From the NCBI RefSeq assembly GCF_031877795.1, contig NC_133940.1, forward strand, positions 8,433,985 to 8,497,984: 64,000 nt of DNA, read 5' to 3'. Of this stretch, positions 37,247 to 48,945 are shown piece after piece (the first letter of the stretch is position 1; each line of letters opens with the position of its first letter). The notes under the pieces were generated by a model that searched no databases, was not told the DNA's origin, and saw only the letters and a list, made by a program, of their open reading frames with translations. The stretch is from Strix aluco. Lineage: Eukaryota; Chordata; Aves; Strigiformes; Strigidae. The translations under genes were made by a program, and so were the position numbers.

Positions 37247-37994
37247 GAAAGCTAAATGCCTGTATTACATTCTTATTACCTATTTATCACACCATATAGC
37301 TGAGTGGATGTTTATTAAATTACATTCATGTTTAATGCCTGTTTGTATACTTTTCACTGAACGTGTTCTCAAAGGAAATTTTCTGGAAGCGTTTCAGAAA
37401 TGCACAACTATTTTCCCATTCTCTTTTTATAAATTAAAACCATTGTTGCCAACTGTCAATATACAATTGGCTTGGAAATTAAATTGTTTCCTGCTAAGCT
37501 GTAAGAACCAGCTAAACCTGCTCTATTTAATTTAGGAAATAAATATTTAAAAATCTGAAAAACACACGGTGTTCTTGGGTAGTGTTGATTCTATTTTAGT
37601 CTTTGAAAATACTCAAGATCCCAAGAGTTGGGCTTACCTAGTTTCAGCTTTAATTTAACATTAAATTGCTTCATCAGGGATTTTATATATGACCTTCTGT
37701 ATGTTTGTGATTCTTTTGAGAATATTTAAAATAGTACTGAATACCATCAAAGATAAGAAATTAGGAGCCTGTTTATTAATATACCTACTTATGGTGCTTC
37801 TCCAGTTTTGCATTCTTATTTTCTTCTTAAGCAGCACTTTCAATTCATTCCATCTGGTTTAAAAGGAAAAAAAAAGGAGAAAAAAAAAAAAATGAAACAA
37901 CCCAGCCCCAAAACCCCAGCACAGCTTAAATATTCCCACATAGATTTGACCTGGAGAGTGCTGGGATCTCAAGGGGTTTCTGCACATTCTGGGG

Positions 37995-38013
37995 AAAAAA
38001 AAAAAAAAAAAAA
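37995..38013. repeat. Poly-A tract (A19)
   Basis: Uninterrupted run of 19 A; another A-rich purine tract lies at 37861-37892. No SINE body recognised between them. Confidence 0.9.
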
Positions 38014-39239
38014 GAAAAGGTGGGCTCGCATTTTCTTTCACTTCTGTTAGTCACAGCTCGTCCCCCTCGTCAGAGCACTGTGATCACGCAGCACATCACA
38101 CAGGTGATGCTGCTTCGGTCACAGCGTGAGTCAGGTGAGGACCATGGCTGGTAGCCGAGGGCTCCTGGTTGCATCTCTACCTGGTCTGGCAGAGTCACAC
38201 CGCTTCCTTTCCTGACCCAGCATCCTGCCTTGATGCCTGTGTCCTCCAAGACAAGAGGGATGCCTGGCTTCTCTGGAAACTCTGTTTACTGGTCCTGGGC
38301 TGCAGACACCCATGGTTGGAAACCTGTGCCAGTTTAAGCAATCTAAAAGAGGGGGTTTGGCTCCCACTGTCACACAGAGAAATATGCGTAATGTGTAGAA
38401 ATCTGAAGTGTATGTTCTTTCACTTCACCGAGTTATTAGCAGATGCCTCAGAAATACCTGGGACTTGATGTGGGTGAGTCTTGTGCTTGCAGAGAGCCTC
38501 AGTGGCTCTTGCAGGCACCCTGATCATGGATGACAGCAGCCTGAGTGCCAGTGAAATGCAGGGGCTCCTGCCTATGAAATCCTGCTTGGAGGATCGGGCT
38601 GTAAGATCTGGACTCAGATGAGAAAGACCAAGGGTTTTTTAATCAAAGGCTTTGATAGGTCTTGTCTACTTGAAGTTTAAGTTCAGTGGAATATTGTATT
38701 GATCCATCAATGCAACCTGTTAAATACTGCAATCTGAAGTATGCTTACTTGTGTATGTTAAGACTAAATAAAATAAATTAGAGCTGCTACATGCATTTCA
38801 GCTCTGCTGTGCAGATAATAATGCAAACACTCTCATTTCTGTAATGTGCAGGTTAATCACTTGATCACTTTTACTAAAATTTTGCTGCCACTGCCCTTTA
38901 AAGAGCTAATCTTTGTCATTAGTGGGTCCTAAAAATGCACAGTGAAGATACTTCCAAGTTAGAGTGAAATAAAATCTGTATAAAAGAATGTCATGTTATG
39001 CTCCACTTAGTACTGATTTACATTATTAATTTAACAGAACATTCAAAATACAGTTGTAATCATGCTACCAATTTTTTTTCAGTGGTGGGGAGAAACAATA
39101 AATTGATCTCCTGGAGTGTGTGGAACGTATGAGAAGGCAGTATTTTGAGAAAATTTTAGCAGACTTATGGGTTTTGAAATTTCAGCTATCTTGCATCAGC
39201 AAATATTAACATTTTAAGAGCCTTTGCAAGTGTTCCTTA

Positions 39240-39308
39240 GATTTTATATATATAAAAATATATACACACTAAGAAAAGTTAATATATACTTGTATATGTA
39301 TGTATAGA
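39240..39308. repeat. AT/TA-rich microsatellite
   Basis: Imperfect (TA)n with interruptions, including 'atatatatataaaa' and 'gtatatgtatgtatag'. AT-rich low complexity. Confidence 0.75.
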
Positions 39309-40175
39309 GAGAAGTTGCATCTCTGTTCAGCATCTTAGGTGTCATGGGAATAAGCTCTAAACTATTATTCTTTCAGTTTTAATAACCTTAAGTTCCTTTT
39401 CAGTACTTGTACCTCTGCTTTACCTTTGTGTTCACTCAATTTGATAAAGACTCTATGGACTAATTAGTTTCATTTCTGCTTATGGCTGGTCTCTAATAGT
39501 TTTCATTCTTTTGGCTTCTCCGCTCTTGATCAATGCTTCAGTATGTTTGCTGTAAGCACTGCAGGGAATGATTGTTCTCTTTTCTGTACGCCAGTAAAAC
39601 ACATTTCAGCACTTTACTGGTTCCCTGTTTTGTAACACCTTTAAAATATGGATCAGTTTGAGTCAAAATGCATACAGTGCTTTCTTAAATCATATTGATA
39701 GAAACATTGCATTAGATCCTTTTTCGTGTAGCGTAACAGTACAACAGAATTTATAGCATTGGAAGTAATCTGAAAGACATCCATAATAATATTTTCTGAC
39801 CAGCCTTAATTTCTTTTCTTATTCCAGGCATCTGTAATTGACTGTGTTAACTTTTTTGTTTAATGAAGTTCTTTAAGATGAGACTTTGCCAACTGATGTT
39901 TGGGCAAGTCTTTAATAAGATTTTTTTATTTTATGAAGTTATTATCTTACTCTCCAGCAGTCTGTGCGTATTTGAGTTATGTGAGCCCTTATTCTGTCCT
40001 TGGAAGTCGACATGAAGTGCTCAGCATGAGGTAGAGATCTTGTAGATCCTACGCTTAATATGAAAGCAGTTCATGGGACTGCAAACAACAGTAAAACCAC
40101 TTACAGGTTTAATATGTTTGGATAGGGAATGCCCAAGAAAATGTATTTCTGAGCCCTGTGTTGTTTGTTAAGTCA

Positions 40176-40400
40176 CGCTGACGCACAGCCGAGGGCCCGA
40201 GGAAAAGTTTGGGAACGGCAGAGCTTGACGGCATAGAAATCGAGGGAGAAACTTGTCCGTGGAGCATTTCTGTTGAGATAGTTTGTCGGCTGTTTATTGA
40301 TTGCGCAGGTCATTGGTGAAAGGTCAACAGCTCTGCTGTGTCGGCAGATAAAGATAGAGGAATGGCATGTTGGGGTCACATTGGAAAGGAATTCAGTCAC
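40176..40400. promoter_or_regulatory. CpG-retaining block with a nuclear-receptor-like DR8
   Basis: Eleven CpG dinucleotides lie between 40176 and 40342, in a neighbourhood almost free of CpG for several kilobases. Within it, two exact AGGTCA half-sites in the same direction (40307-40312 and 40321-40326) are separated by eight bases, a DR8 arrangement that RAR/RXR-type receptors can bind. Retained CpGs suggest a region kept unmethylated in the germ line or held by selection. No open reading frame with domain content overlaps it. The enhancer role is inference; two exact hexamers at this spacing can also occur by chance. Confidence 0.35.
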
Positions 40401-43400
40401 GCTAAAGAAAGAACATTTTAAACCTTTATTTACTCAAAAAGGCTTGCGAGGTATTGAGCTTGCACATTTACAACCCTTCAGTGTAAGATTAAGAAACCTT
40501 ATTCGCAGCTTTCCCTAGTTTTCCCCTTTGCTTGACAATCTGTTGTGAGAGTTGAACAATTTTTAGGTTATCACTGTAATTCCTTGTGCCTGCTTTTGTT
40601 TCTTGCAAAGCATTAGAAGGGTATTTCTTTGTGCAAAGAAAGGCTGGTAATTTTTTCTGAACTAACAAATTTTGAAGCGATTATGCTCTGATTAATTTAA
40701 AATTCTTTTTTTCCTTTTTTTCTCAAAGTGCCTATAGAGTGCTGAGCACTGTTTATGCAGTTTATTTCTATCGTGGTTTGCTTTTACCCTATTGGAAGGT
40801 AACTATTGCATGGCAGAGCTGAGATTTAACATATCTGAAAGGTAAACTGTTTATGTTCAGGACAGAACTTAAATCAGGAGGACTCGGGTCTTGTCTGCAC
40901 CAGGTAGTTACACTGATCATCAGCTGGTGTATGCTGTGGTTTAGACAAGCTTGGGTAAAACCACTCCTTTTCATTTTATTTACCTCCATTAGGAACCGAT
41001 TTAAATGAAAACTAATAGGCCATTATTATACTTTAGAAAAAGTGTTCTTATACAGTTTAAGCTCACCCTTTTAACTAACCTGATGCAGACTTGTTGTGCA
41101 AGCAAGGTGTAAGTAGATGGCTAGCTGTTTTCAGGAGTTGGGAGCCAAAACACCTTCCAATAAGCATGGTATTTTCTCTAATGCAAAGTCCTGGTCCAGA
41201 CCTTCACTGTCACCAAATTCCATTTAATCCCTGGAAGTGGTGCAGAGCCTCTTCAGTACAAGGAACTTCATCCAGACACAAGGATACCTTCTGGAGAGAC
41301 ACCTCTGACAACCCCTTGGCAAAGTGGGTGGCAAAAAGCATGCCTGTTTCCTTTGTCAGGTTTGGCATGAAGGCAATATGAGAATAAGGTTTGCCTTTAT
41401 AGAAGATGTGAGAAAAGGTTTGTATGTTGGAGACAGGGTTTTTTGACTGATGATTTTAATATTGCCACTTACTCTGGGCTTCTAAACTCCAAAATTACAT
41501 TAAAAAAAAAATCATGTCTCTTTCTCCAGTGACTCAAACCCCCGAGTTTATGATCAGGGTAGATTTTTTAATATTTTAATATTAAAACTAATAAATCCTG
41601 CCTGTTAGATCTTCCAAGATTGCTCAGGTAGTTTGCTTCCCCCCCGCCAGCCTTGATGCAAAGCACTATGTAAAGATAAACAATTCTGCTTTCATGCAGT
41701 TCCATGAAGACACTTAAAACTGCTCTAGAGAAGATGCTAAGGAGCACACCCAGGCACCAGACATGTCCCCGCCAGCATCCTTGTGCACCCTCTGCATCAC
41801 CACTGCCAGGCAGGGCTTCTTGCTCAACTTTATAGGTTGATATTTTCAAGTGCACTCAGTTACTTTCCGTACCTCACAGGGAATACAATAAAAAATAAAT
41901 TTCACTTGTGTTTTGCAATCGCCTTATCTCTGCTCTTCCCCAGCAGCCCACGTGTGTGGGTGGAAGATGACGGTATCCCTGCAGGCTCTGCCCATGGAGC
42001 AGGGTCCAGGGGCTGCTGTGCCCTGCTCTGGCACGGCCCTAACAGTCAGAGCATTAGAGAAGCTGCTTCCAGCTGTTGGTGTAAGACAGCTGCGGTGGGA
42101 GCTGCGTTTTGGGTGAATTTTTGATAATATGGGGAAGAAAGCTTTTCAGAGGCTAAGACTGATGTGATGCTGAGCGCAGGATTTATTTAGTGTTATTGAT
42201 GTGTGGCAATACTATGATTCCTCATAGGTCTTCTGAATACTGGAGGAGAGGGTAAGAGGTGTGTATTATGTTAGATCAACTGTAATTAAAAAAAAATAAA
42301 AAAAAGACCAAAGTAAAAACAACTAAACTGAATTTTAGTTTAATTTATTAAGGAAAAAGGAGTCTAGAAGATGCAAGGGATACACTGCTACTTGCCTGTA
42401 GTTGCTGAATCACATCCTGCTCCATCCAGAAGTAACTACATGTTGGTATCTAAATGCTGTTGAGTCACCTCTGCAATGTGAAGTGGTGATTTACATTCAT
42501 ACGTGAGAAGAGTATGTCCGTTTAATGGTTTAAAAAAACCCTGCTTTTGTAAGGGGCTGCCGCAGAAGAAAAATCTCTGGAAGGGGTTAAGACTTCCATT
42601 GGCAACAGGCAGGGAAAACTTTGCAAGGAACCTGCCCCACGTAGCTGCTGGGAGAAGGTGTGGAGATCGCAAATACCCAGCTGGCAGCCTTGGCCAGAAA
42701 CGCATCCAGGAGGCTGGTGCGTGGTCTCGAAACCTGAAGCAGAGCCTGGGGAGCAGACTCCTACAACTACCAGCAGAGTAACTTGCCAGCACCGTGCCCA
42801 AAACACCATGACCGTGCTTTCTGGTGTGTGTGCCCTCCTCTTGCAGAGAATCAGGCCTTTGTCTGAACAACTCCTTTCTCCTTTTCTTTCTGAAGTTTTC
42901 AGTTGGCGACTAGGAAGGCGGGGGGTGGGGGGGGAGCAGCCTGCAAGGATGAAGCAGCTCATGAAAAGAAAGCTGCTGAATAGGCAAATTGTTTTATCTG
43001 GATGGGTTTTGTGTTCCTGACTCTGTGTTGCAAGGGAAGGTACAGTAGAAACTGTGTTCTGGCTCATGCACTCCTGCTCCAGCCAGGAGATCGCTCTTTC
43101 TCCTGCTGCTTCTGATGCTCAAAATCTCTGAGCACGTGTTATCTTTTTCCTCCTCCCCCTAAAGAAATCCATTTACTGCTGATGGCATTTTTATTTAGTA
43201 ACGGCCGTGTTTACACACTGTAAAAAATGTGAACTAGTCTCAAGGATTCTGCAGCTTTGTGCGCCCCCGCAAAGTGGTATTTCCTATGGCAGTTGACTCC
43301 AAAAAGGTCCTGTGTTTCCAACCTCGTTTGCTTAACAGTCTGGAAAGAAATCTGGGAAGTTGAGGATAAATCATCTGCATGAGCTATAGAAGGAAATTTG

Positions 43401-45894
43401 AAATCCCAGGCTTGGAGTGGGGACCCCAACTTGCTCTGGCATTGGCTGAATCTTCTGTTTCTCGCTTCTTCCTTCAAAAAAACTTTAGGACTAGCTGAGG
43501 CTCTGGTCAGCTGGTGGTCACTTTGGTAGGCTGTGTAATCCCAGGCTCCAACATCAGATGTGTTGATAGTCTTTGAAATGGAGAGGCGATGGCCTCCGTA
43601 TTATTAAAGGTCATAAGGCATCTGGTACAAGCTGAAGGGATTTTGTACTGTGAAGGCAAAAGAGCAAAAAGGATGTATACATTTTTAAAAGAAGAAAAGA
43701 AAAGAAAGAAATGATAGTAAATTTAATGCCTCAGCTTCAACACTGCAGGGAGGGACACGAAGGTGGGATGTGTGTGTCCAGGCAAAAAAATCCTGATTAA
43801 ATAAGTCCTGTTGATTCAGAGCCCTTGAAAAGATAATTCCTCATCTGATATGACTGTTTTTTTTTCCCATCCTGACCTGTGTCAGTGAGTCTCTGAAAAT
43901 CCTCATCAGTGTTGGGGGAGAGGAATGGGGCTGCTGGTTTCTTAACGTGCTGAAATTGTAATTTAAGAATAAGGAGGGCTTTAGGGCTGCTAGAAGTTTT
44001 CTTGCTTTTCATCTGAGAATAAAGTGCTAAGGCATCCCCCTGCTCAAAGGTAGAAAAACAGCGAGCAGGACTCTCCACAGACACAATGGCTCTATCTTGC
44101 TCTATTATGCCACAAAGGAGTGGCTTGCTTAATCTCTGAAATTAATAGAGCAGAGAGGAAACGGCTCTTAAAGAGATGTGTGTCTGCTTCCTTCCTGTGC
44201 ATAGCACGGGGAGCCTGGGGCTGTGAGGTAATGTCATTTCACATAACTAGAGGGCTCTTCTTATAAAGGACAATTACAGTAAGTGTAGCGAGTCTGGAAT
44301 TTTTGACTTTTCAGTGTTGTTTTCCTGCTACAGCGGTGGGGATTTTTATCTAAAACCTGATGTATTATTTTGGTGAAAGATGATGCTGTGAGAGTTTGTC
44401 CCACATTTGATTTTCGAGAGAATTTTTTTTTCTGCTCTGCCTCTTGTTTAGTGGCATCAGAGAGAAACCAGCCTGCTGCTCCATTCCCTGCCATGCTTAG
44501 TACAATAGTCTAAACGTGTTTTGAGCTGTTGTCCTAGGAGAATGTCAGTTCAACCAGAATTAACGGAGTGTATTCTAGTAGAACAGCTCCTTTTTCACAC
44601 TGTGTTGGCCCTTTATAGCAGTGTGTTACTCTTGGTGTGAAGCCAAATTGACTGATAAGCAATGGACTAGATTTTCCTGCATGTGGTCAAGGCTGCTCAC
44701 ATCTATCCAAGCATTTTTAGCATTAGGAAAAGACCTAGCACTTAGAAAACTAAACCCCACCTAGCCATTGTCGCTTCAGAGGGAGTGAGAGAATAGAAAA
44801 AATTAGCTTGCCAAGAAGCCTTTAGGTTTTTTTAATTGCTGCGGGGAGAAAGATGGGAAGACCAGGAAGAGATACCATAGGGACCAGGGCTCCTGGGTAC
44901 CATGCTGCCTCCAGCCCGTTTGACTTGGGAACAGGGGGATGATGCTCAGCATTTTTCAGGAGCTGACTTTAGTTGCATGAAGCTTTGCTCTTCATTCATT
45001 CCTTAACTTTTGTTAATAATTTATGTGTGATACTGCACAGTAAAAATATCCCTCCAACACTGCATTTTAAACCACTGTGTAGAGCAGCATAATATAATCC
45101 AGCCATGTTGTGTATCTTGTGCATTTATTAAAAAGAAAGGATGCGCGAAGTGTTTGTTTTTCGAGTCACAATCAGGGGAATCTGTAATAAAATGACTATC
45201 TATAAAATACAGGACAGTTTGTTCCCTGCTAGCAGCATGATGTATTTTACATATGAACAATGGTAGGTTGCTTTGCAGAAAATGTGTTTTTGATATAAAG
45301 ATTATCAGTGCTGCCACCCCTCTTCCCTCATTTATTATGGGACTCACCACAGCAAAACTGCCGAGCTCCAAGTGCTTTTTCAGCTTTCATTCAGCTGCAT
45401 GATTTGTAATGACTGTGGTGAGCTGGGGAAAGGAGGAAGTTTAAATTTGGGCAGTTGTGCATCTATCCACAGTTAACGAGGCATCTAATTTCTCTGCAAA
45501 TTCAATACAGCTTTACCACAGTCCTGGCTGTAGCTTCAAGTATGCTGTAGTATTTTTCAATTTGTTTTTGTACCTTTGCTGTTATCTGTGTGTGTTAAGC
45601 TCCATCTATTTGTGATTTTATTTATTTGAAATACGAGATAAAGAACTAGTTTTGTATCAGTGCTGCTCACTAATGGCCAAGTGGGCTCAGCAACCTTTTG
45701 ACTGCCTGACTCCACACTACCTATGGATACTGAAAAGGGACAATATTCAGTGGAGATGGTATCGCTGCAGTGTCCTTTTCCTCTTGAGGAGTTTTCAGGA
45801 GCACCGAGTAGCTACATGCATCTGTCTGAACCATCACTTTAACACCCTGCACCAGATCTCCCTTACGTGTGTCGATAAAGCTTAGCTTCAGAGT
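40401..45894. other. Intron-like non-coding DNA
   Basis: No gene is supported. Frames at 42436-43067 overlap on both strands (42436-42870 minus, 42522-43067 minus, 42658-43020 plus) and show no domain. A short A-rich tract at 42287-42305 and a G-rich run at 42919-42934 are the only simple features noted. The remainder is AT-leaning and CpG-poor. Confidence 0.5.
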
Positions 45895-46030
45895 TACTGC
45901 AAGCCCTTGGGGGCAGGGACCATCTTTTCTTCTGGTTTTGGGCAGGTACCTAGCACCAACGCTTGTGACCCTGTCTGTCTTGCAAGGAATTACTGTGATT
46001 CACGTAATACTGAGAACGGACGGCAGCACA
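45895..46030 (+). mobile_element. L2/CR1-type retroposon 3' tail remnant
   Basis: The landmark 'gcccttgggggcagggaccat' region, followed by 'tcttttcttctggttttggg' and 'aggtacctagcaccaac', parallels the common LINE L2/SINE tail 'ctccttgagggcagggac ... tctttgtatcc ... agcgcctagcacagtg'. The following bases, with 'ggaattactgtgattcacgt', may correspond to the 'gctactgcaatac' continuation found in reptile versions. Old and diverged; family naming needs alignment. Confidence 0.5.
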
Positions 46031-46035
46031 GCACA

Positions 46036-48680
46036 AGGTGGGATGGCTGCAGTTTAAAATAGAAGATGGCATAATGAAGTTCTTAGGCTGAACGCCAACG
46101 TAAAATTAGCATGTAACCTCCCCCTTAGTATTTGCCTGTTAATTGGGTGTCACTGTCTGTATTGACATAGTTTTCAGAGATTGTTACAGCAATAGTAACA
46201 TGATTGAAATGCATTGCATAAAATTATAATATCCATCAAAGTTTTCTCCTGGTGGGGGCTTAGATCATCCAGCCCACAGCTGGGAATGGTATTATTTTAC
46301 TTGTTCTATTATAGACAACCAGACACATATGCAGCCCTCAGACGCACAAGAATGTGTCTGCAAGGTGAAATAATAAGCATATACTAGACAGGCCACAGGA
46401 TTATAAGGCTATTTAAATGAGAAGAAGAAGTTGGAGGCAAAGATGAGAAAGAATGGAAATATATGGCTTGTAATTATACCCCCTTTCACCTTCCAGCTAG
46501 GACTTCTTAAACCAGATCAGGGCACTGGGCTTTCTCATCTTAAAGGCAGGTCCAAGCATCCTGGAATAGGTTGACTAGGAGGATTTCCATCACATCCTTT
46601 CATTGGAATTTTATTTTTTTTTTTTCACTATGTCTTAATGCAGTGCCTTTCATGAATTTTGATGTCAAGTTTCAACAACTTGCAAAAAGTTTTCACTGCT
46701 GGCTGTTCTCCCAAAAAAGACGTCCTGAGCTGCTGTTGCTGAGCTTCCCTCTGTGGCCCAGGGCCTTTCTGCAATCCTGTGAAGGTCTGGGGTCCCACGT
46801 GTGCAGGGCTGCCTGTTCCTTATACATCGCAATGCCTCCCCTTCCCATGCAGTCACTATCTCTCTTTGGGGGCCTCTGTGATGTGAGGGCCCATCGGCTG
46901 GCCTGTGATAGCTTTGCCCGTTCATTTTCCCCAGCTGTTTCTCTTCCCCCTCATAACCAGCATGGAGCTAGAGGGAGGCTGGGGCTGGATGCAGACTCTG
47001 GGGTCCTGTGCCATACACCACAGGAGTACCAGAAGGCTGGCAGTTTGCATTTTAATAACTCCCTCATTATGTATTTGTCTGATTTTGTCAATATTTTGCA
47101 TTTTTTAACTTTTGCTGACTGTAGATGTTGTGGACTATCAAGTCAATAATTAGATTTGCTGATTTTAAACACCTCAGTTATAAATCAGGGCAGCCCAGTG
47201 CTTTGGCTGGAAAGCAGCTGTCCTGTACGTGGAAGGCAGAAGATTTGAGAAAAGTATTGCATGCAGATTTACTGTTGTTAGGAATTCCTTCATGAACATA
47301 CTTAAAATGTGGTGGATTGATCGTTTTTCAGAAATAAAAATTACAGAAATTAAATCTTCATCACAGGATGTAGCATCACTGTGCCTGTCAAGTGAGCGTG
47401 GTTCTTTTCACACTGAGTAGGAGTGCCACAGACTTCACCTTCAGTTTATTCCACCTGTCTAATGAGGTTGGGGTTTTTTTGTTTCACCTAAAGCTTGAGC
47501 TAACGGCAAAAACATTAAATGCAAATTGCACCTTCAGGGTCCCCTTTGAATCTCACAGCACAGCTTGCACTGCAGTTGAAGCTAGGTTTATCTCGATTGT
47601 TGTCTAAGGCTTTGGAATTATAAATGTTTGTGTTAGACACATACTTTCTCTTCCATGTAGTGCAGTTATTTGTATTGCACATGGGGTTTGAAACAAGTCA
47701 GATATGGTGAATGCAGAAACAATAAAATCTCTTTATATGCACAGGTATGCGGATGGCGAGAATAAGCACTGGTATTGTTACAAAAGATGTGGCAATCATT
47801 TCGTTCTCAAAAGAGCTAACAGTGCGTAGATACGCCAAGAAATGCCCACTGAAATCAGCAGGAAGGTTTCCAGTTGTTTCAGCAGCTCAGGTCCCGTTAT
47901 AAAACAGAACAGAGATTATTCTGAATATAGAATACCTCAAAGACAGATTCCAGAAAGGAGAAGACCAGGTTCTGCTTTTATTTTAAAAAATATTACTGAC
48001 AAGCACTGAGATACCCGAACAGAAACGTGTTCGGTACATGAGGCAGTGGAGAGCCTGGACCCGATGAGATGTGCAGTTGGCACTGGAATGTGGCAGAATG
48101 GGTCCTGGAAGGACATCTGCCCAAAGGAGCACCCAGGAACAAGTGAGCATAGAAAAAGGCAAGTTTTGCTTTAAATTTGTGTCTGGAACCAAGAGAAAGT
48201 TGTGTGTAGATGTGTTGGAGAAGTAGGCAAAGCAGCATTAGAGGTTGCATTATTTCTCTTACTGTAAATAGCTTTTTGTTCAGCATGGAAAGACAACAGC
48301 TCTTCCTGGGGTTATTTGCTGTTCTTGCATGACTGTTTGATGGTTCAGCTCATTAATGACCAGGTTTCTATTAAAAGTATTTTGTTGTTTGACAGCCATG
48401 TGCTTCAGAAGCCAGGAACGTATCATGAGCTGGTGAAGGCTTCTGCCGCTTTCTCATATGGAGATAAACATAAACACATTTTTGTGGGGTAACAAAAATT
48501 CCTCCTTGCTCCTGGATTACCCTTAGAGTTAAGCACAAACCATTAGCAAGTCAAGGAAATGTACCTGAGGTTAATTCTTCTTCCCTCCCATTCAATTCAT
48601 GAGCTTCTACTCATTTTAAAGGAAAAAAAAAAATTGTTCAACCACTTTCAGAAACCCAAAACTAATATGTGACAGTGAGA
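46036..48680. other. Intron-like non-coding DNA
   Basis: No gene is supported. The frame at 46571-47149 (plus) is among the longest outside the CpG island, but it overlaps open frames on both strands, has no recognisable domain and no clear splice context. A possible palindromic-repeat scrap, 'cccactgaaatcagcagga', is at 47843-47861. Confidence 0.5.
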
Positions 48681-48688
48681 GATCCAGG

Positions 48689-48945
48689 CCGTGGCAACGC
48701 GAGAGCTGTCTAGGAATCCCATCGCAGCTCCGTTTTGGCATAATTAAACGGGCAGTCCCGATGAGCTGGTGGTTTTCAGAGTCATTGTGCAAGAGCTGCC
48801 AGAGGCACCTTCCCGGCAGAGCCCCGTCCCGCCGGGCGCCACGGCACCCGTGCCGCCCTGGCAGCAGGATGGACTTATCGACGCACAAAATCTTGTCTTG
48901 CACAACCGCTTGGTGAACAAACGTGGCGACACGGCGTCTGATCGG
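48689..48945. promoter_or_regulatory. Small CpG island
   Basis: Twenty-three CpG dinucleotides lie in about 257 bp, including a dense core at 48,812-48,860 with CCCGTCCCGCCGGGCGCC. The flanks are ordinary AT-rich DNA. The plus-strand frame 48769-48990 and minus-strand frame 48744-49124 cover it, but neither yields a recognisable product. It is too small for a typical gene promoter island and may be an intragenic regulatory element, an enhancer, an orphan CpG island, or an exon of an unidentified gene. Confidence 0.5.

Larger units (their letters stand above)
30776..40169. other. Intron-like non-coding DNA
   Basis: No gene is supported; frames at 33477-33788 (minus), 35870-36223 (minus) and 38169-38468 (plus) lack domains and splice context. 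Palindromic-repeat remnants lie at 31272-31332 and 36543-36555. Homopolymers lie at 36961-36977 (T17) and 37995-38013 (A19). An 8-bp perfect hairpin lies at 37224-37246. A GC-richer patch lies at about 36,310-36,630. Segments at 36,630-36,860 and 37,190-37,330 are repeat-free, with several TAAT cores, and look like candidates for conserved non-coding elements, which needs a genome alignment to test. Confidence 0.5.

Noticed and set aside
46571..47149. 192-codon frame on the plus strand
   Set aside because: Nothing recognisable in the product, open frames on both strands across it, no promoter or splice evidence. It could be chance in a GC-richer patch.
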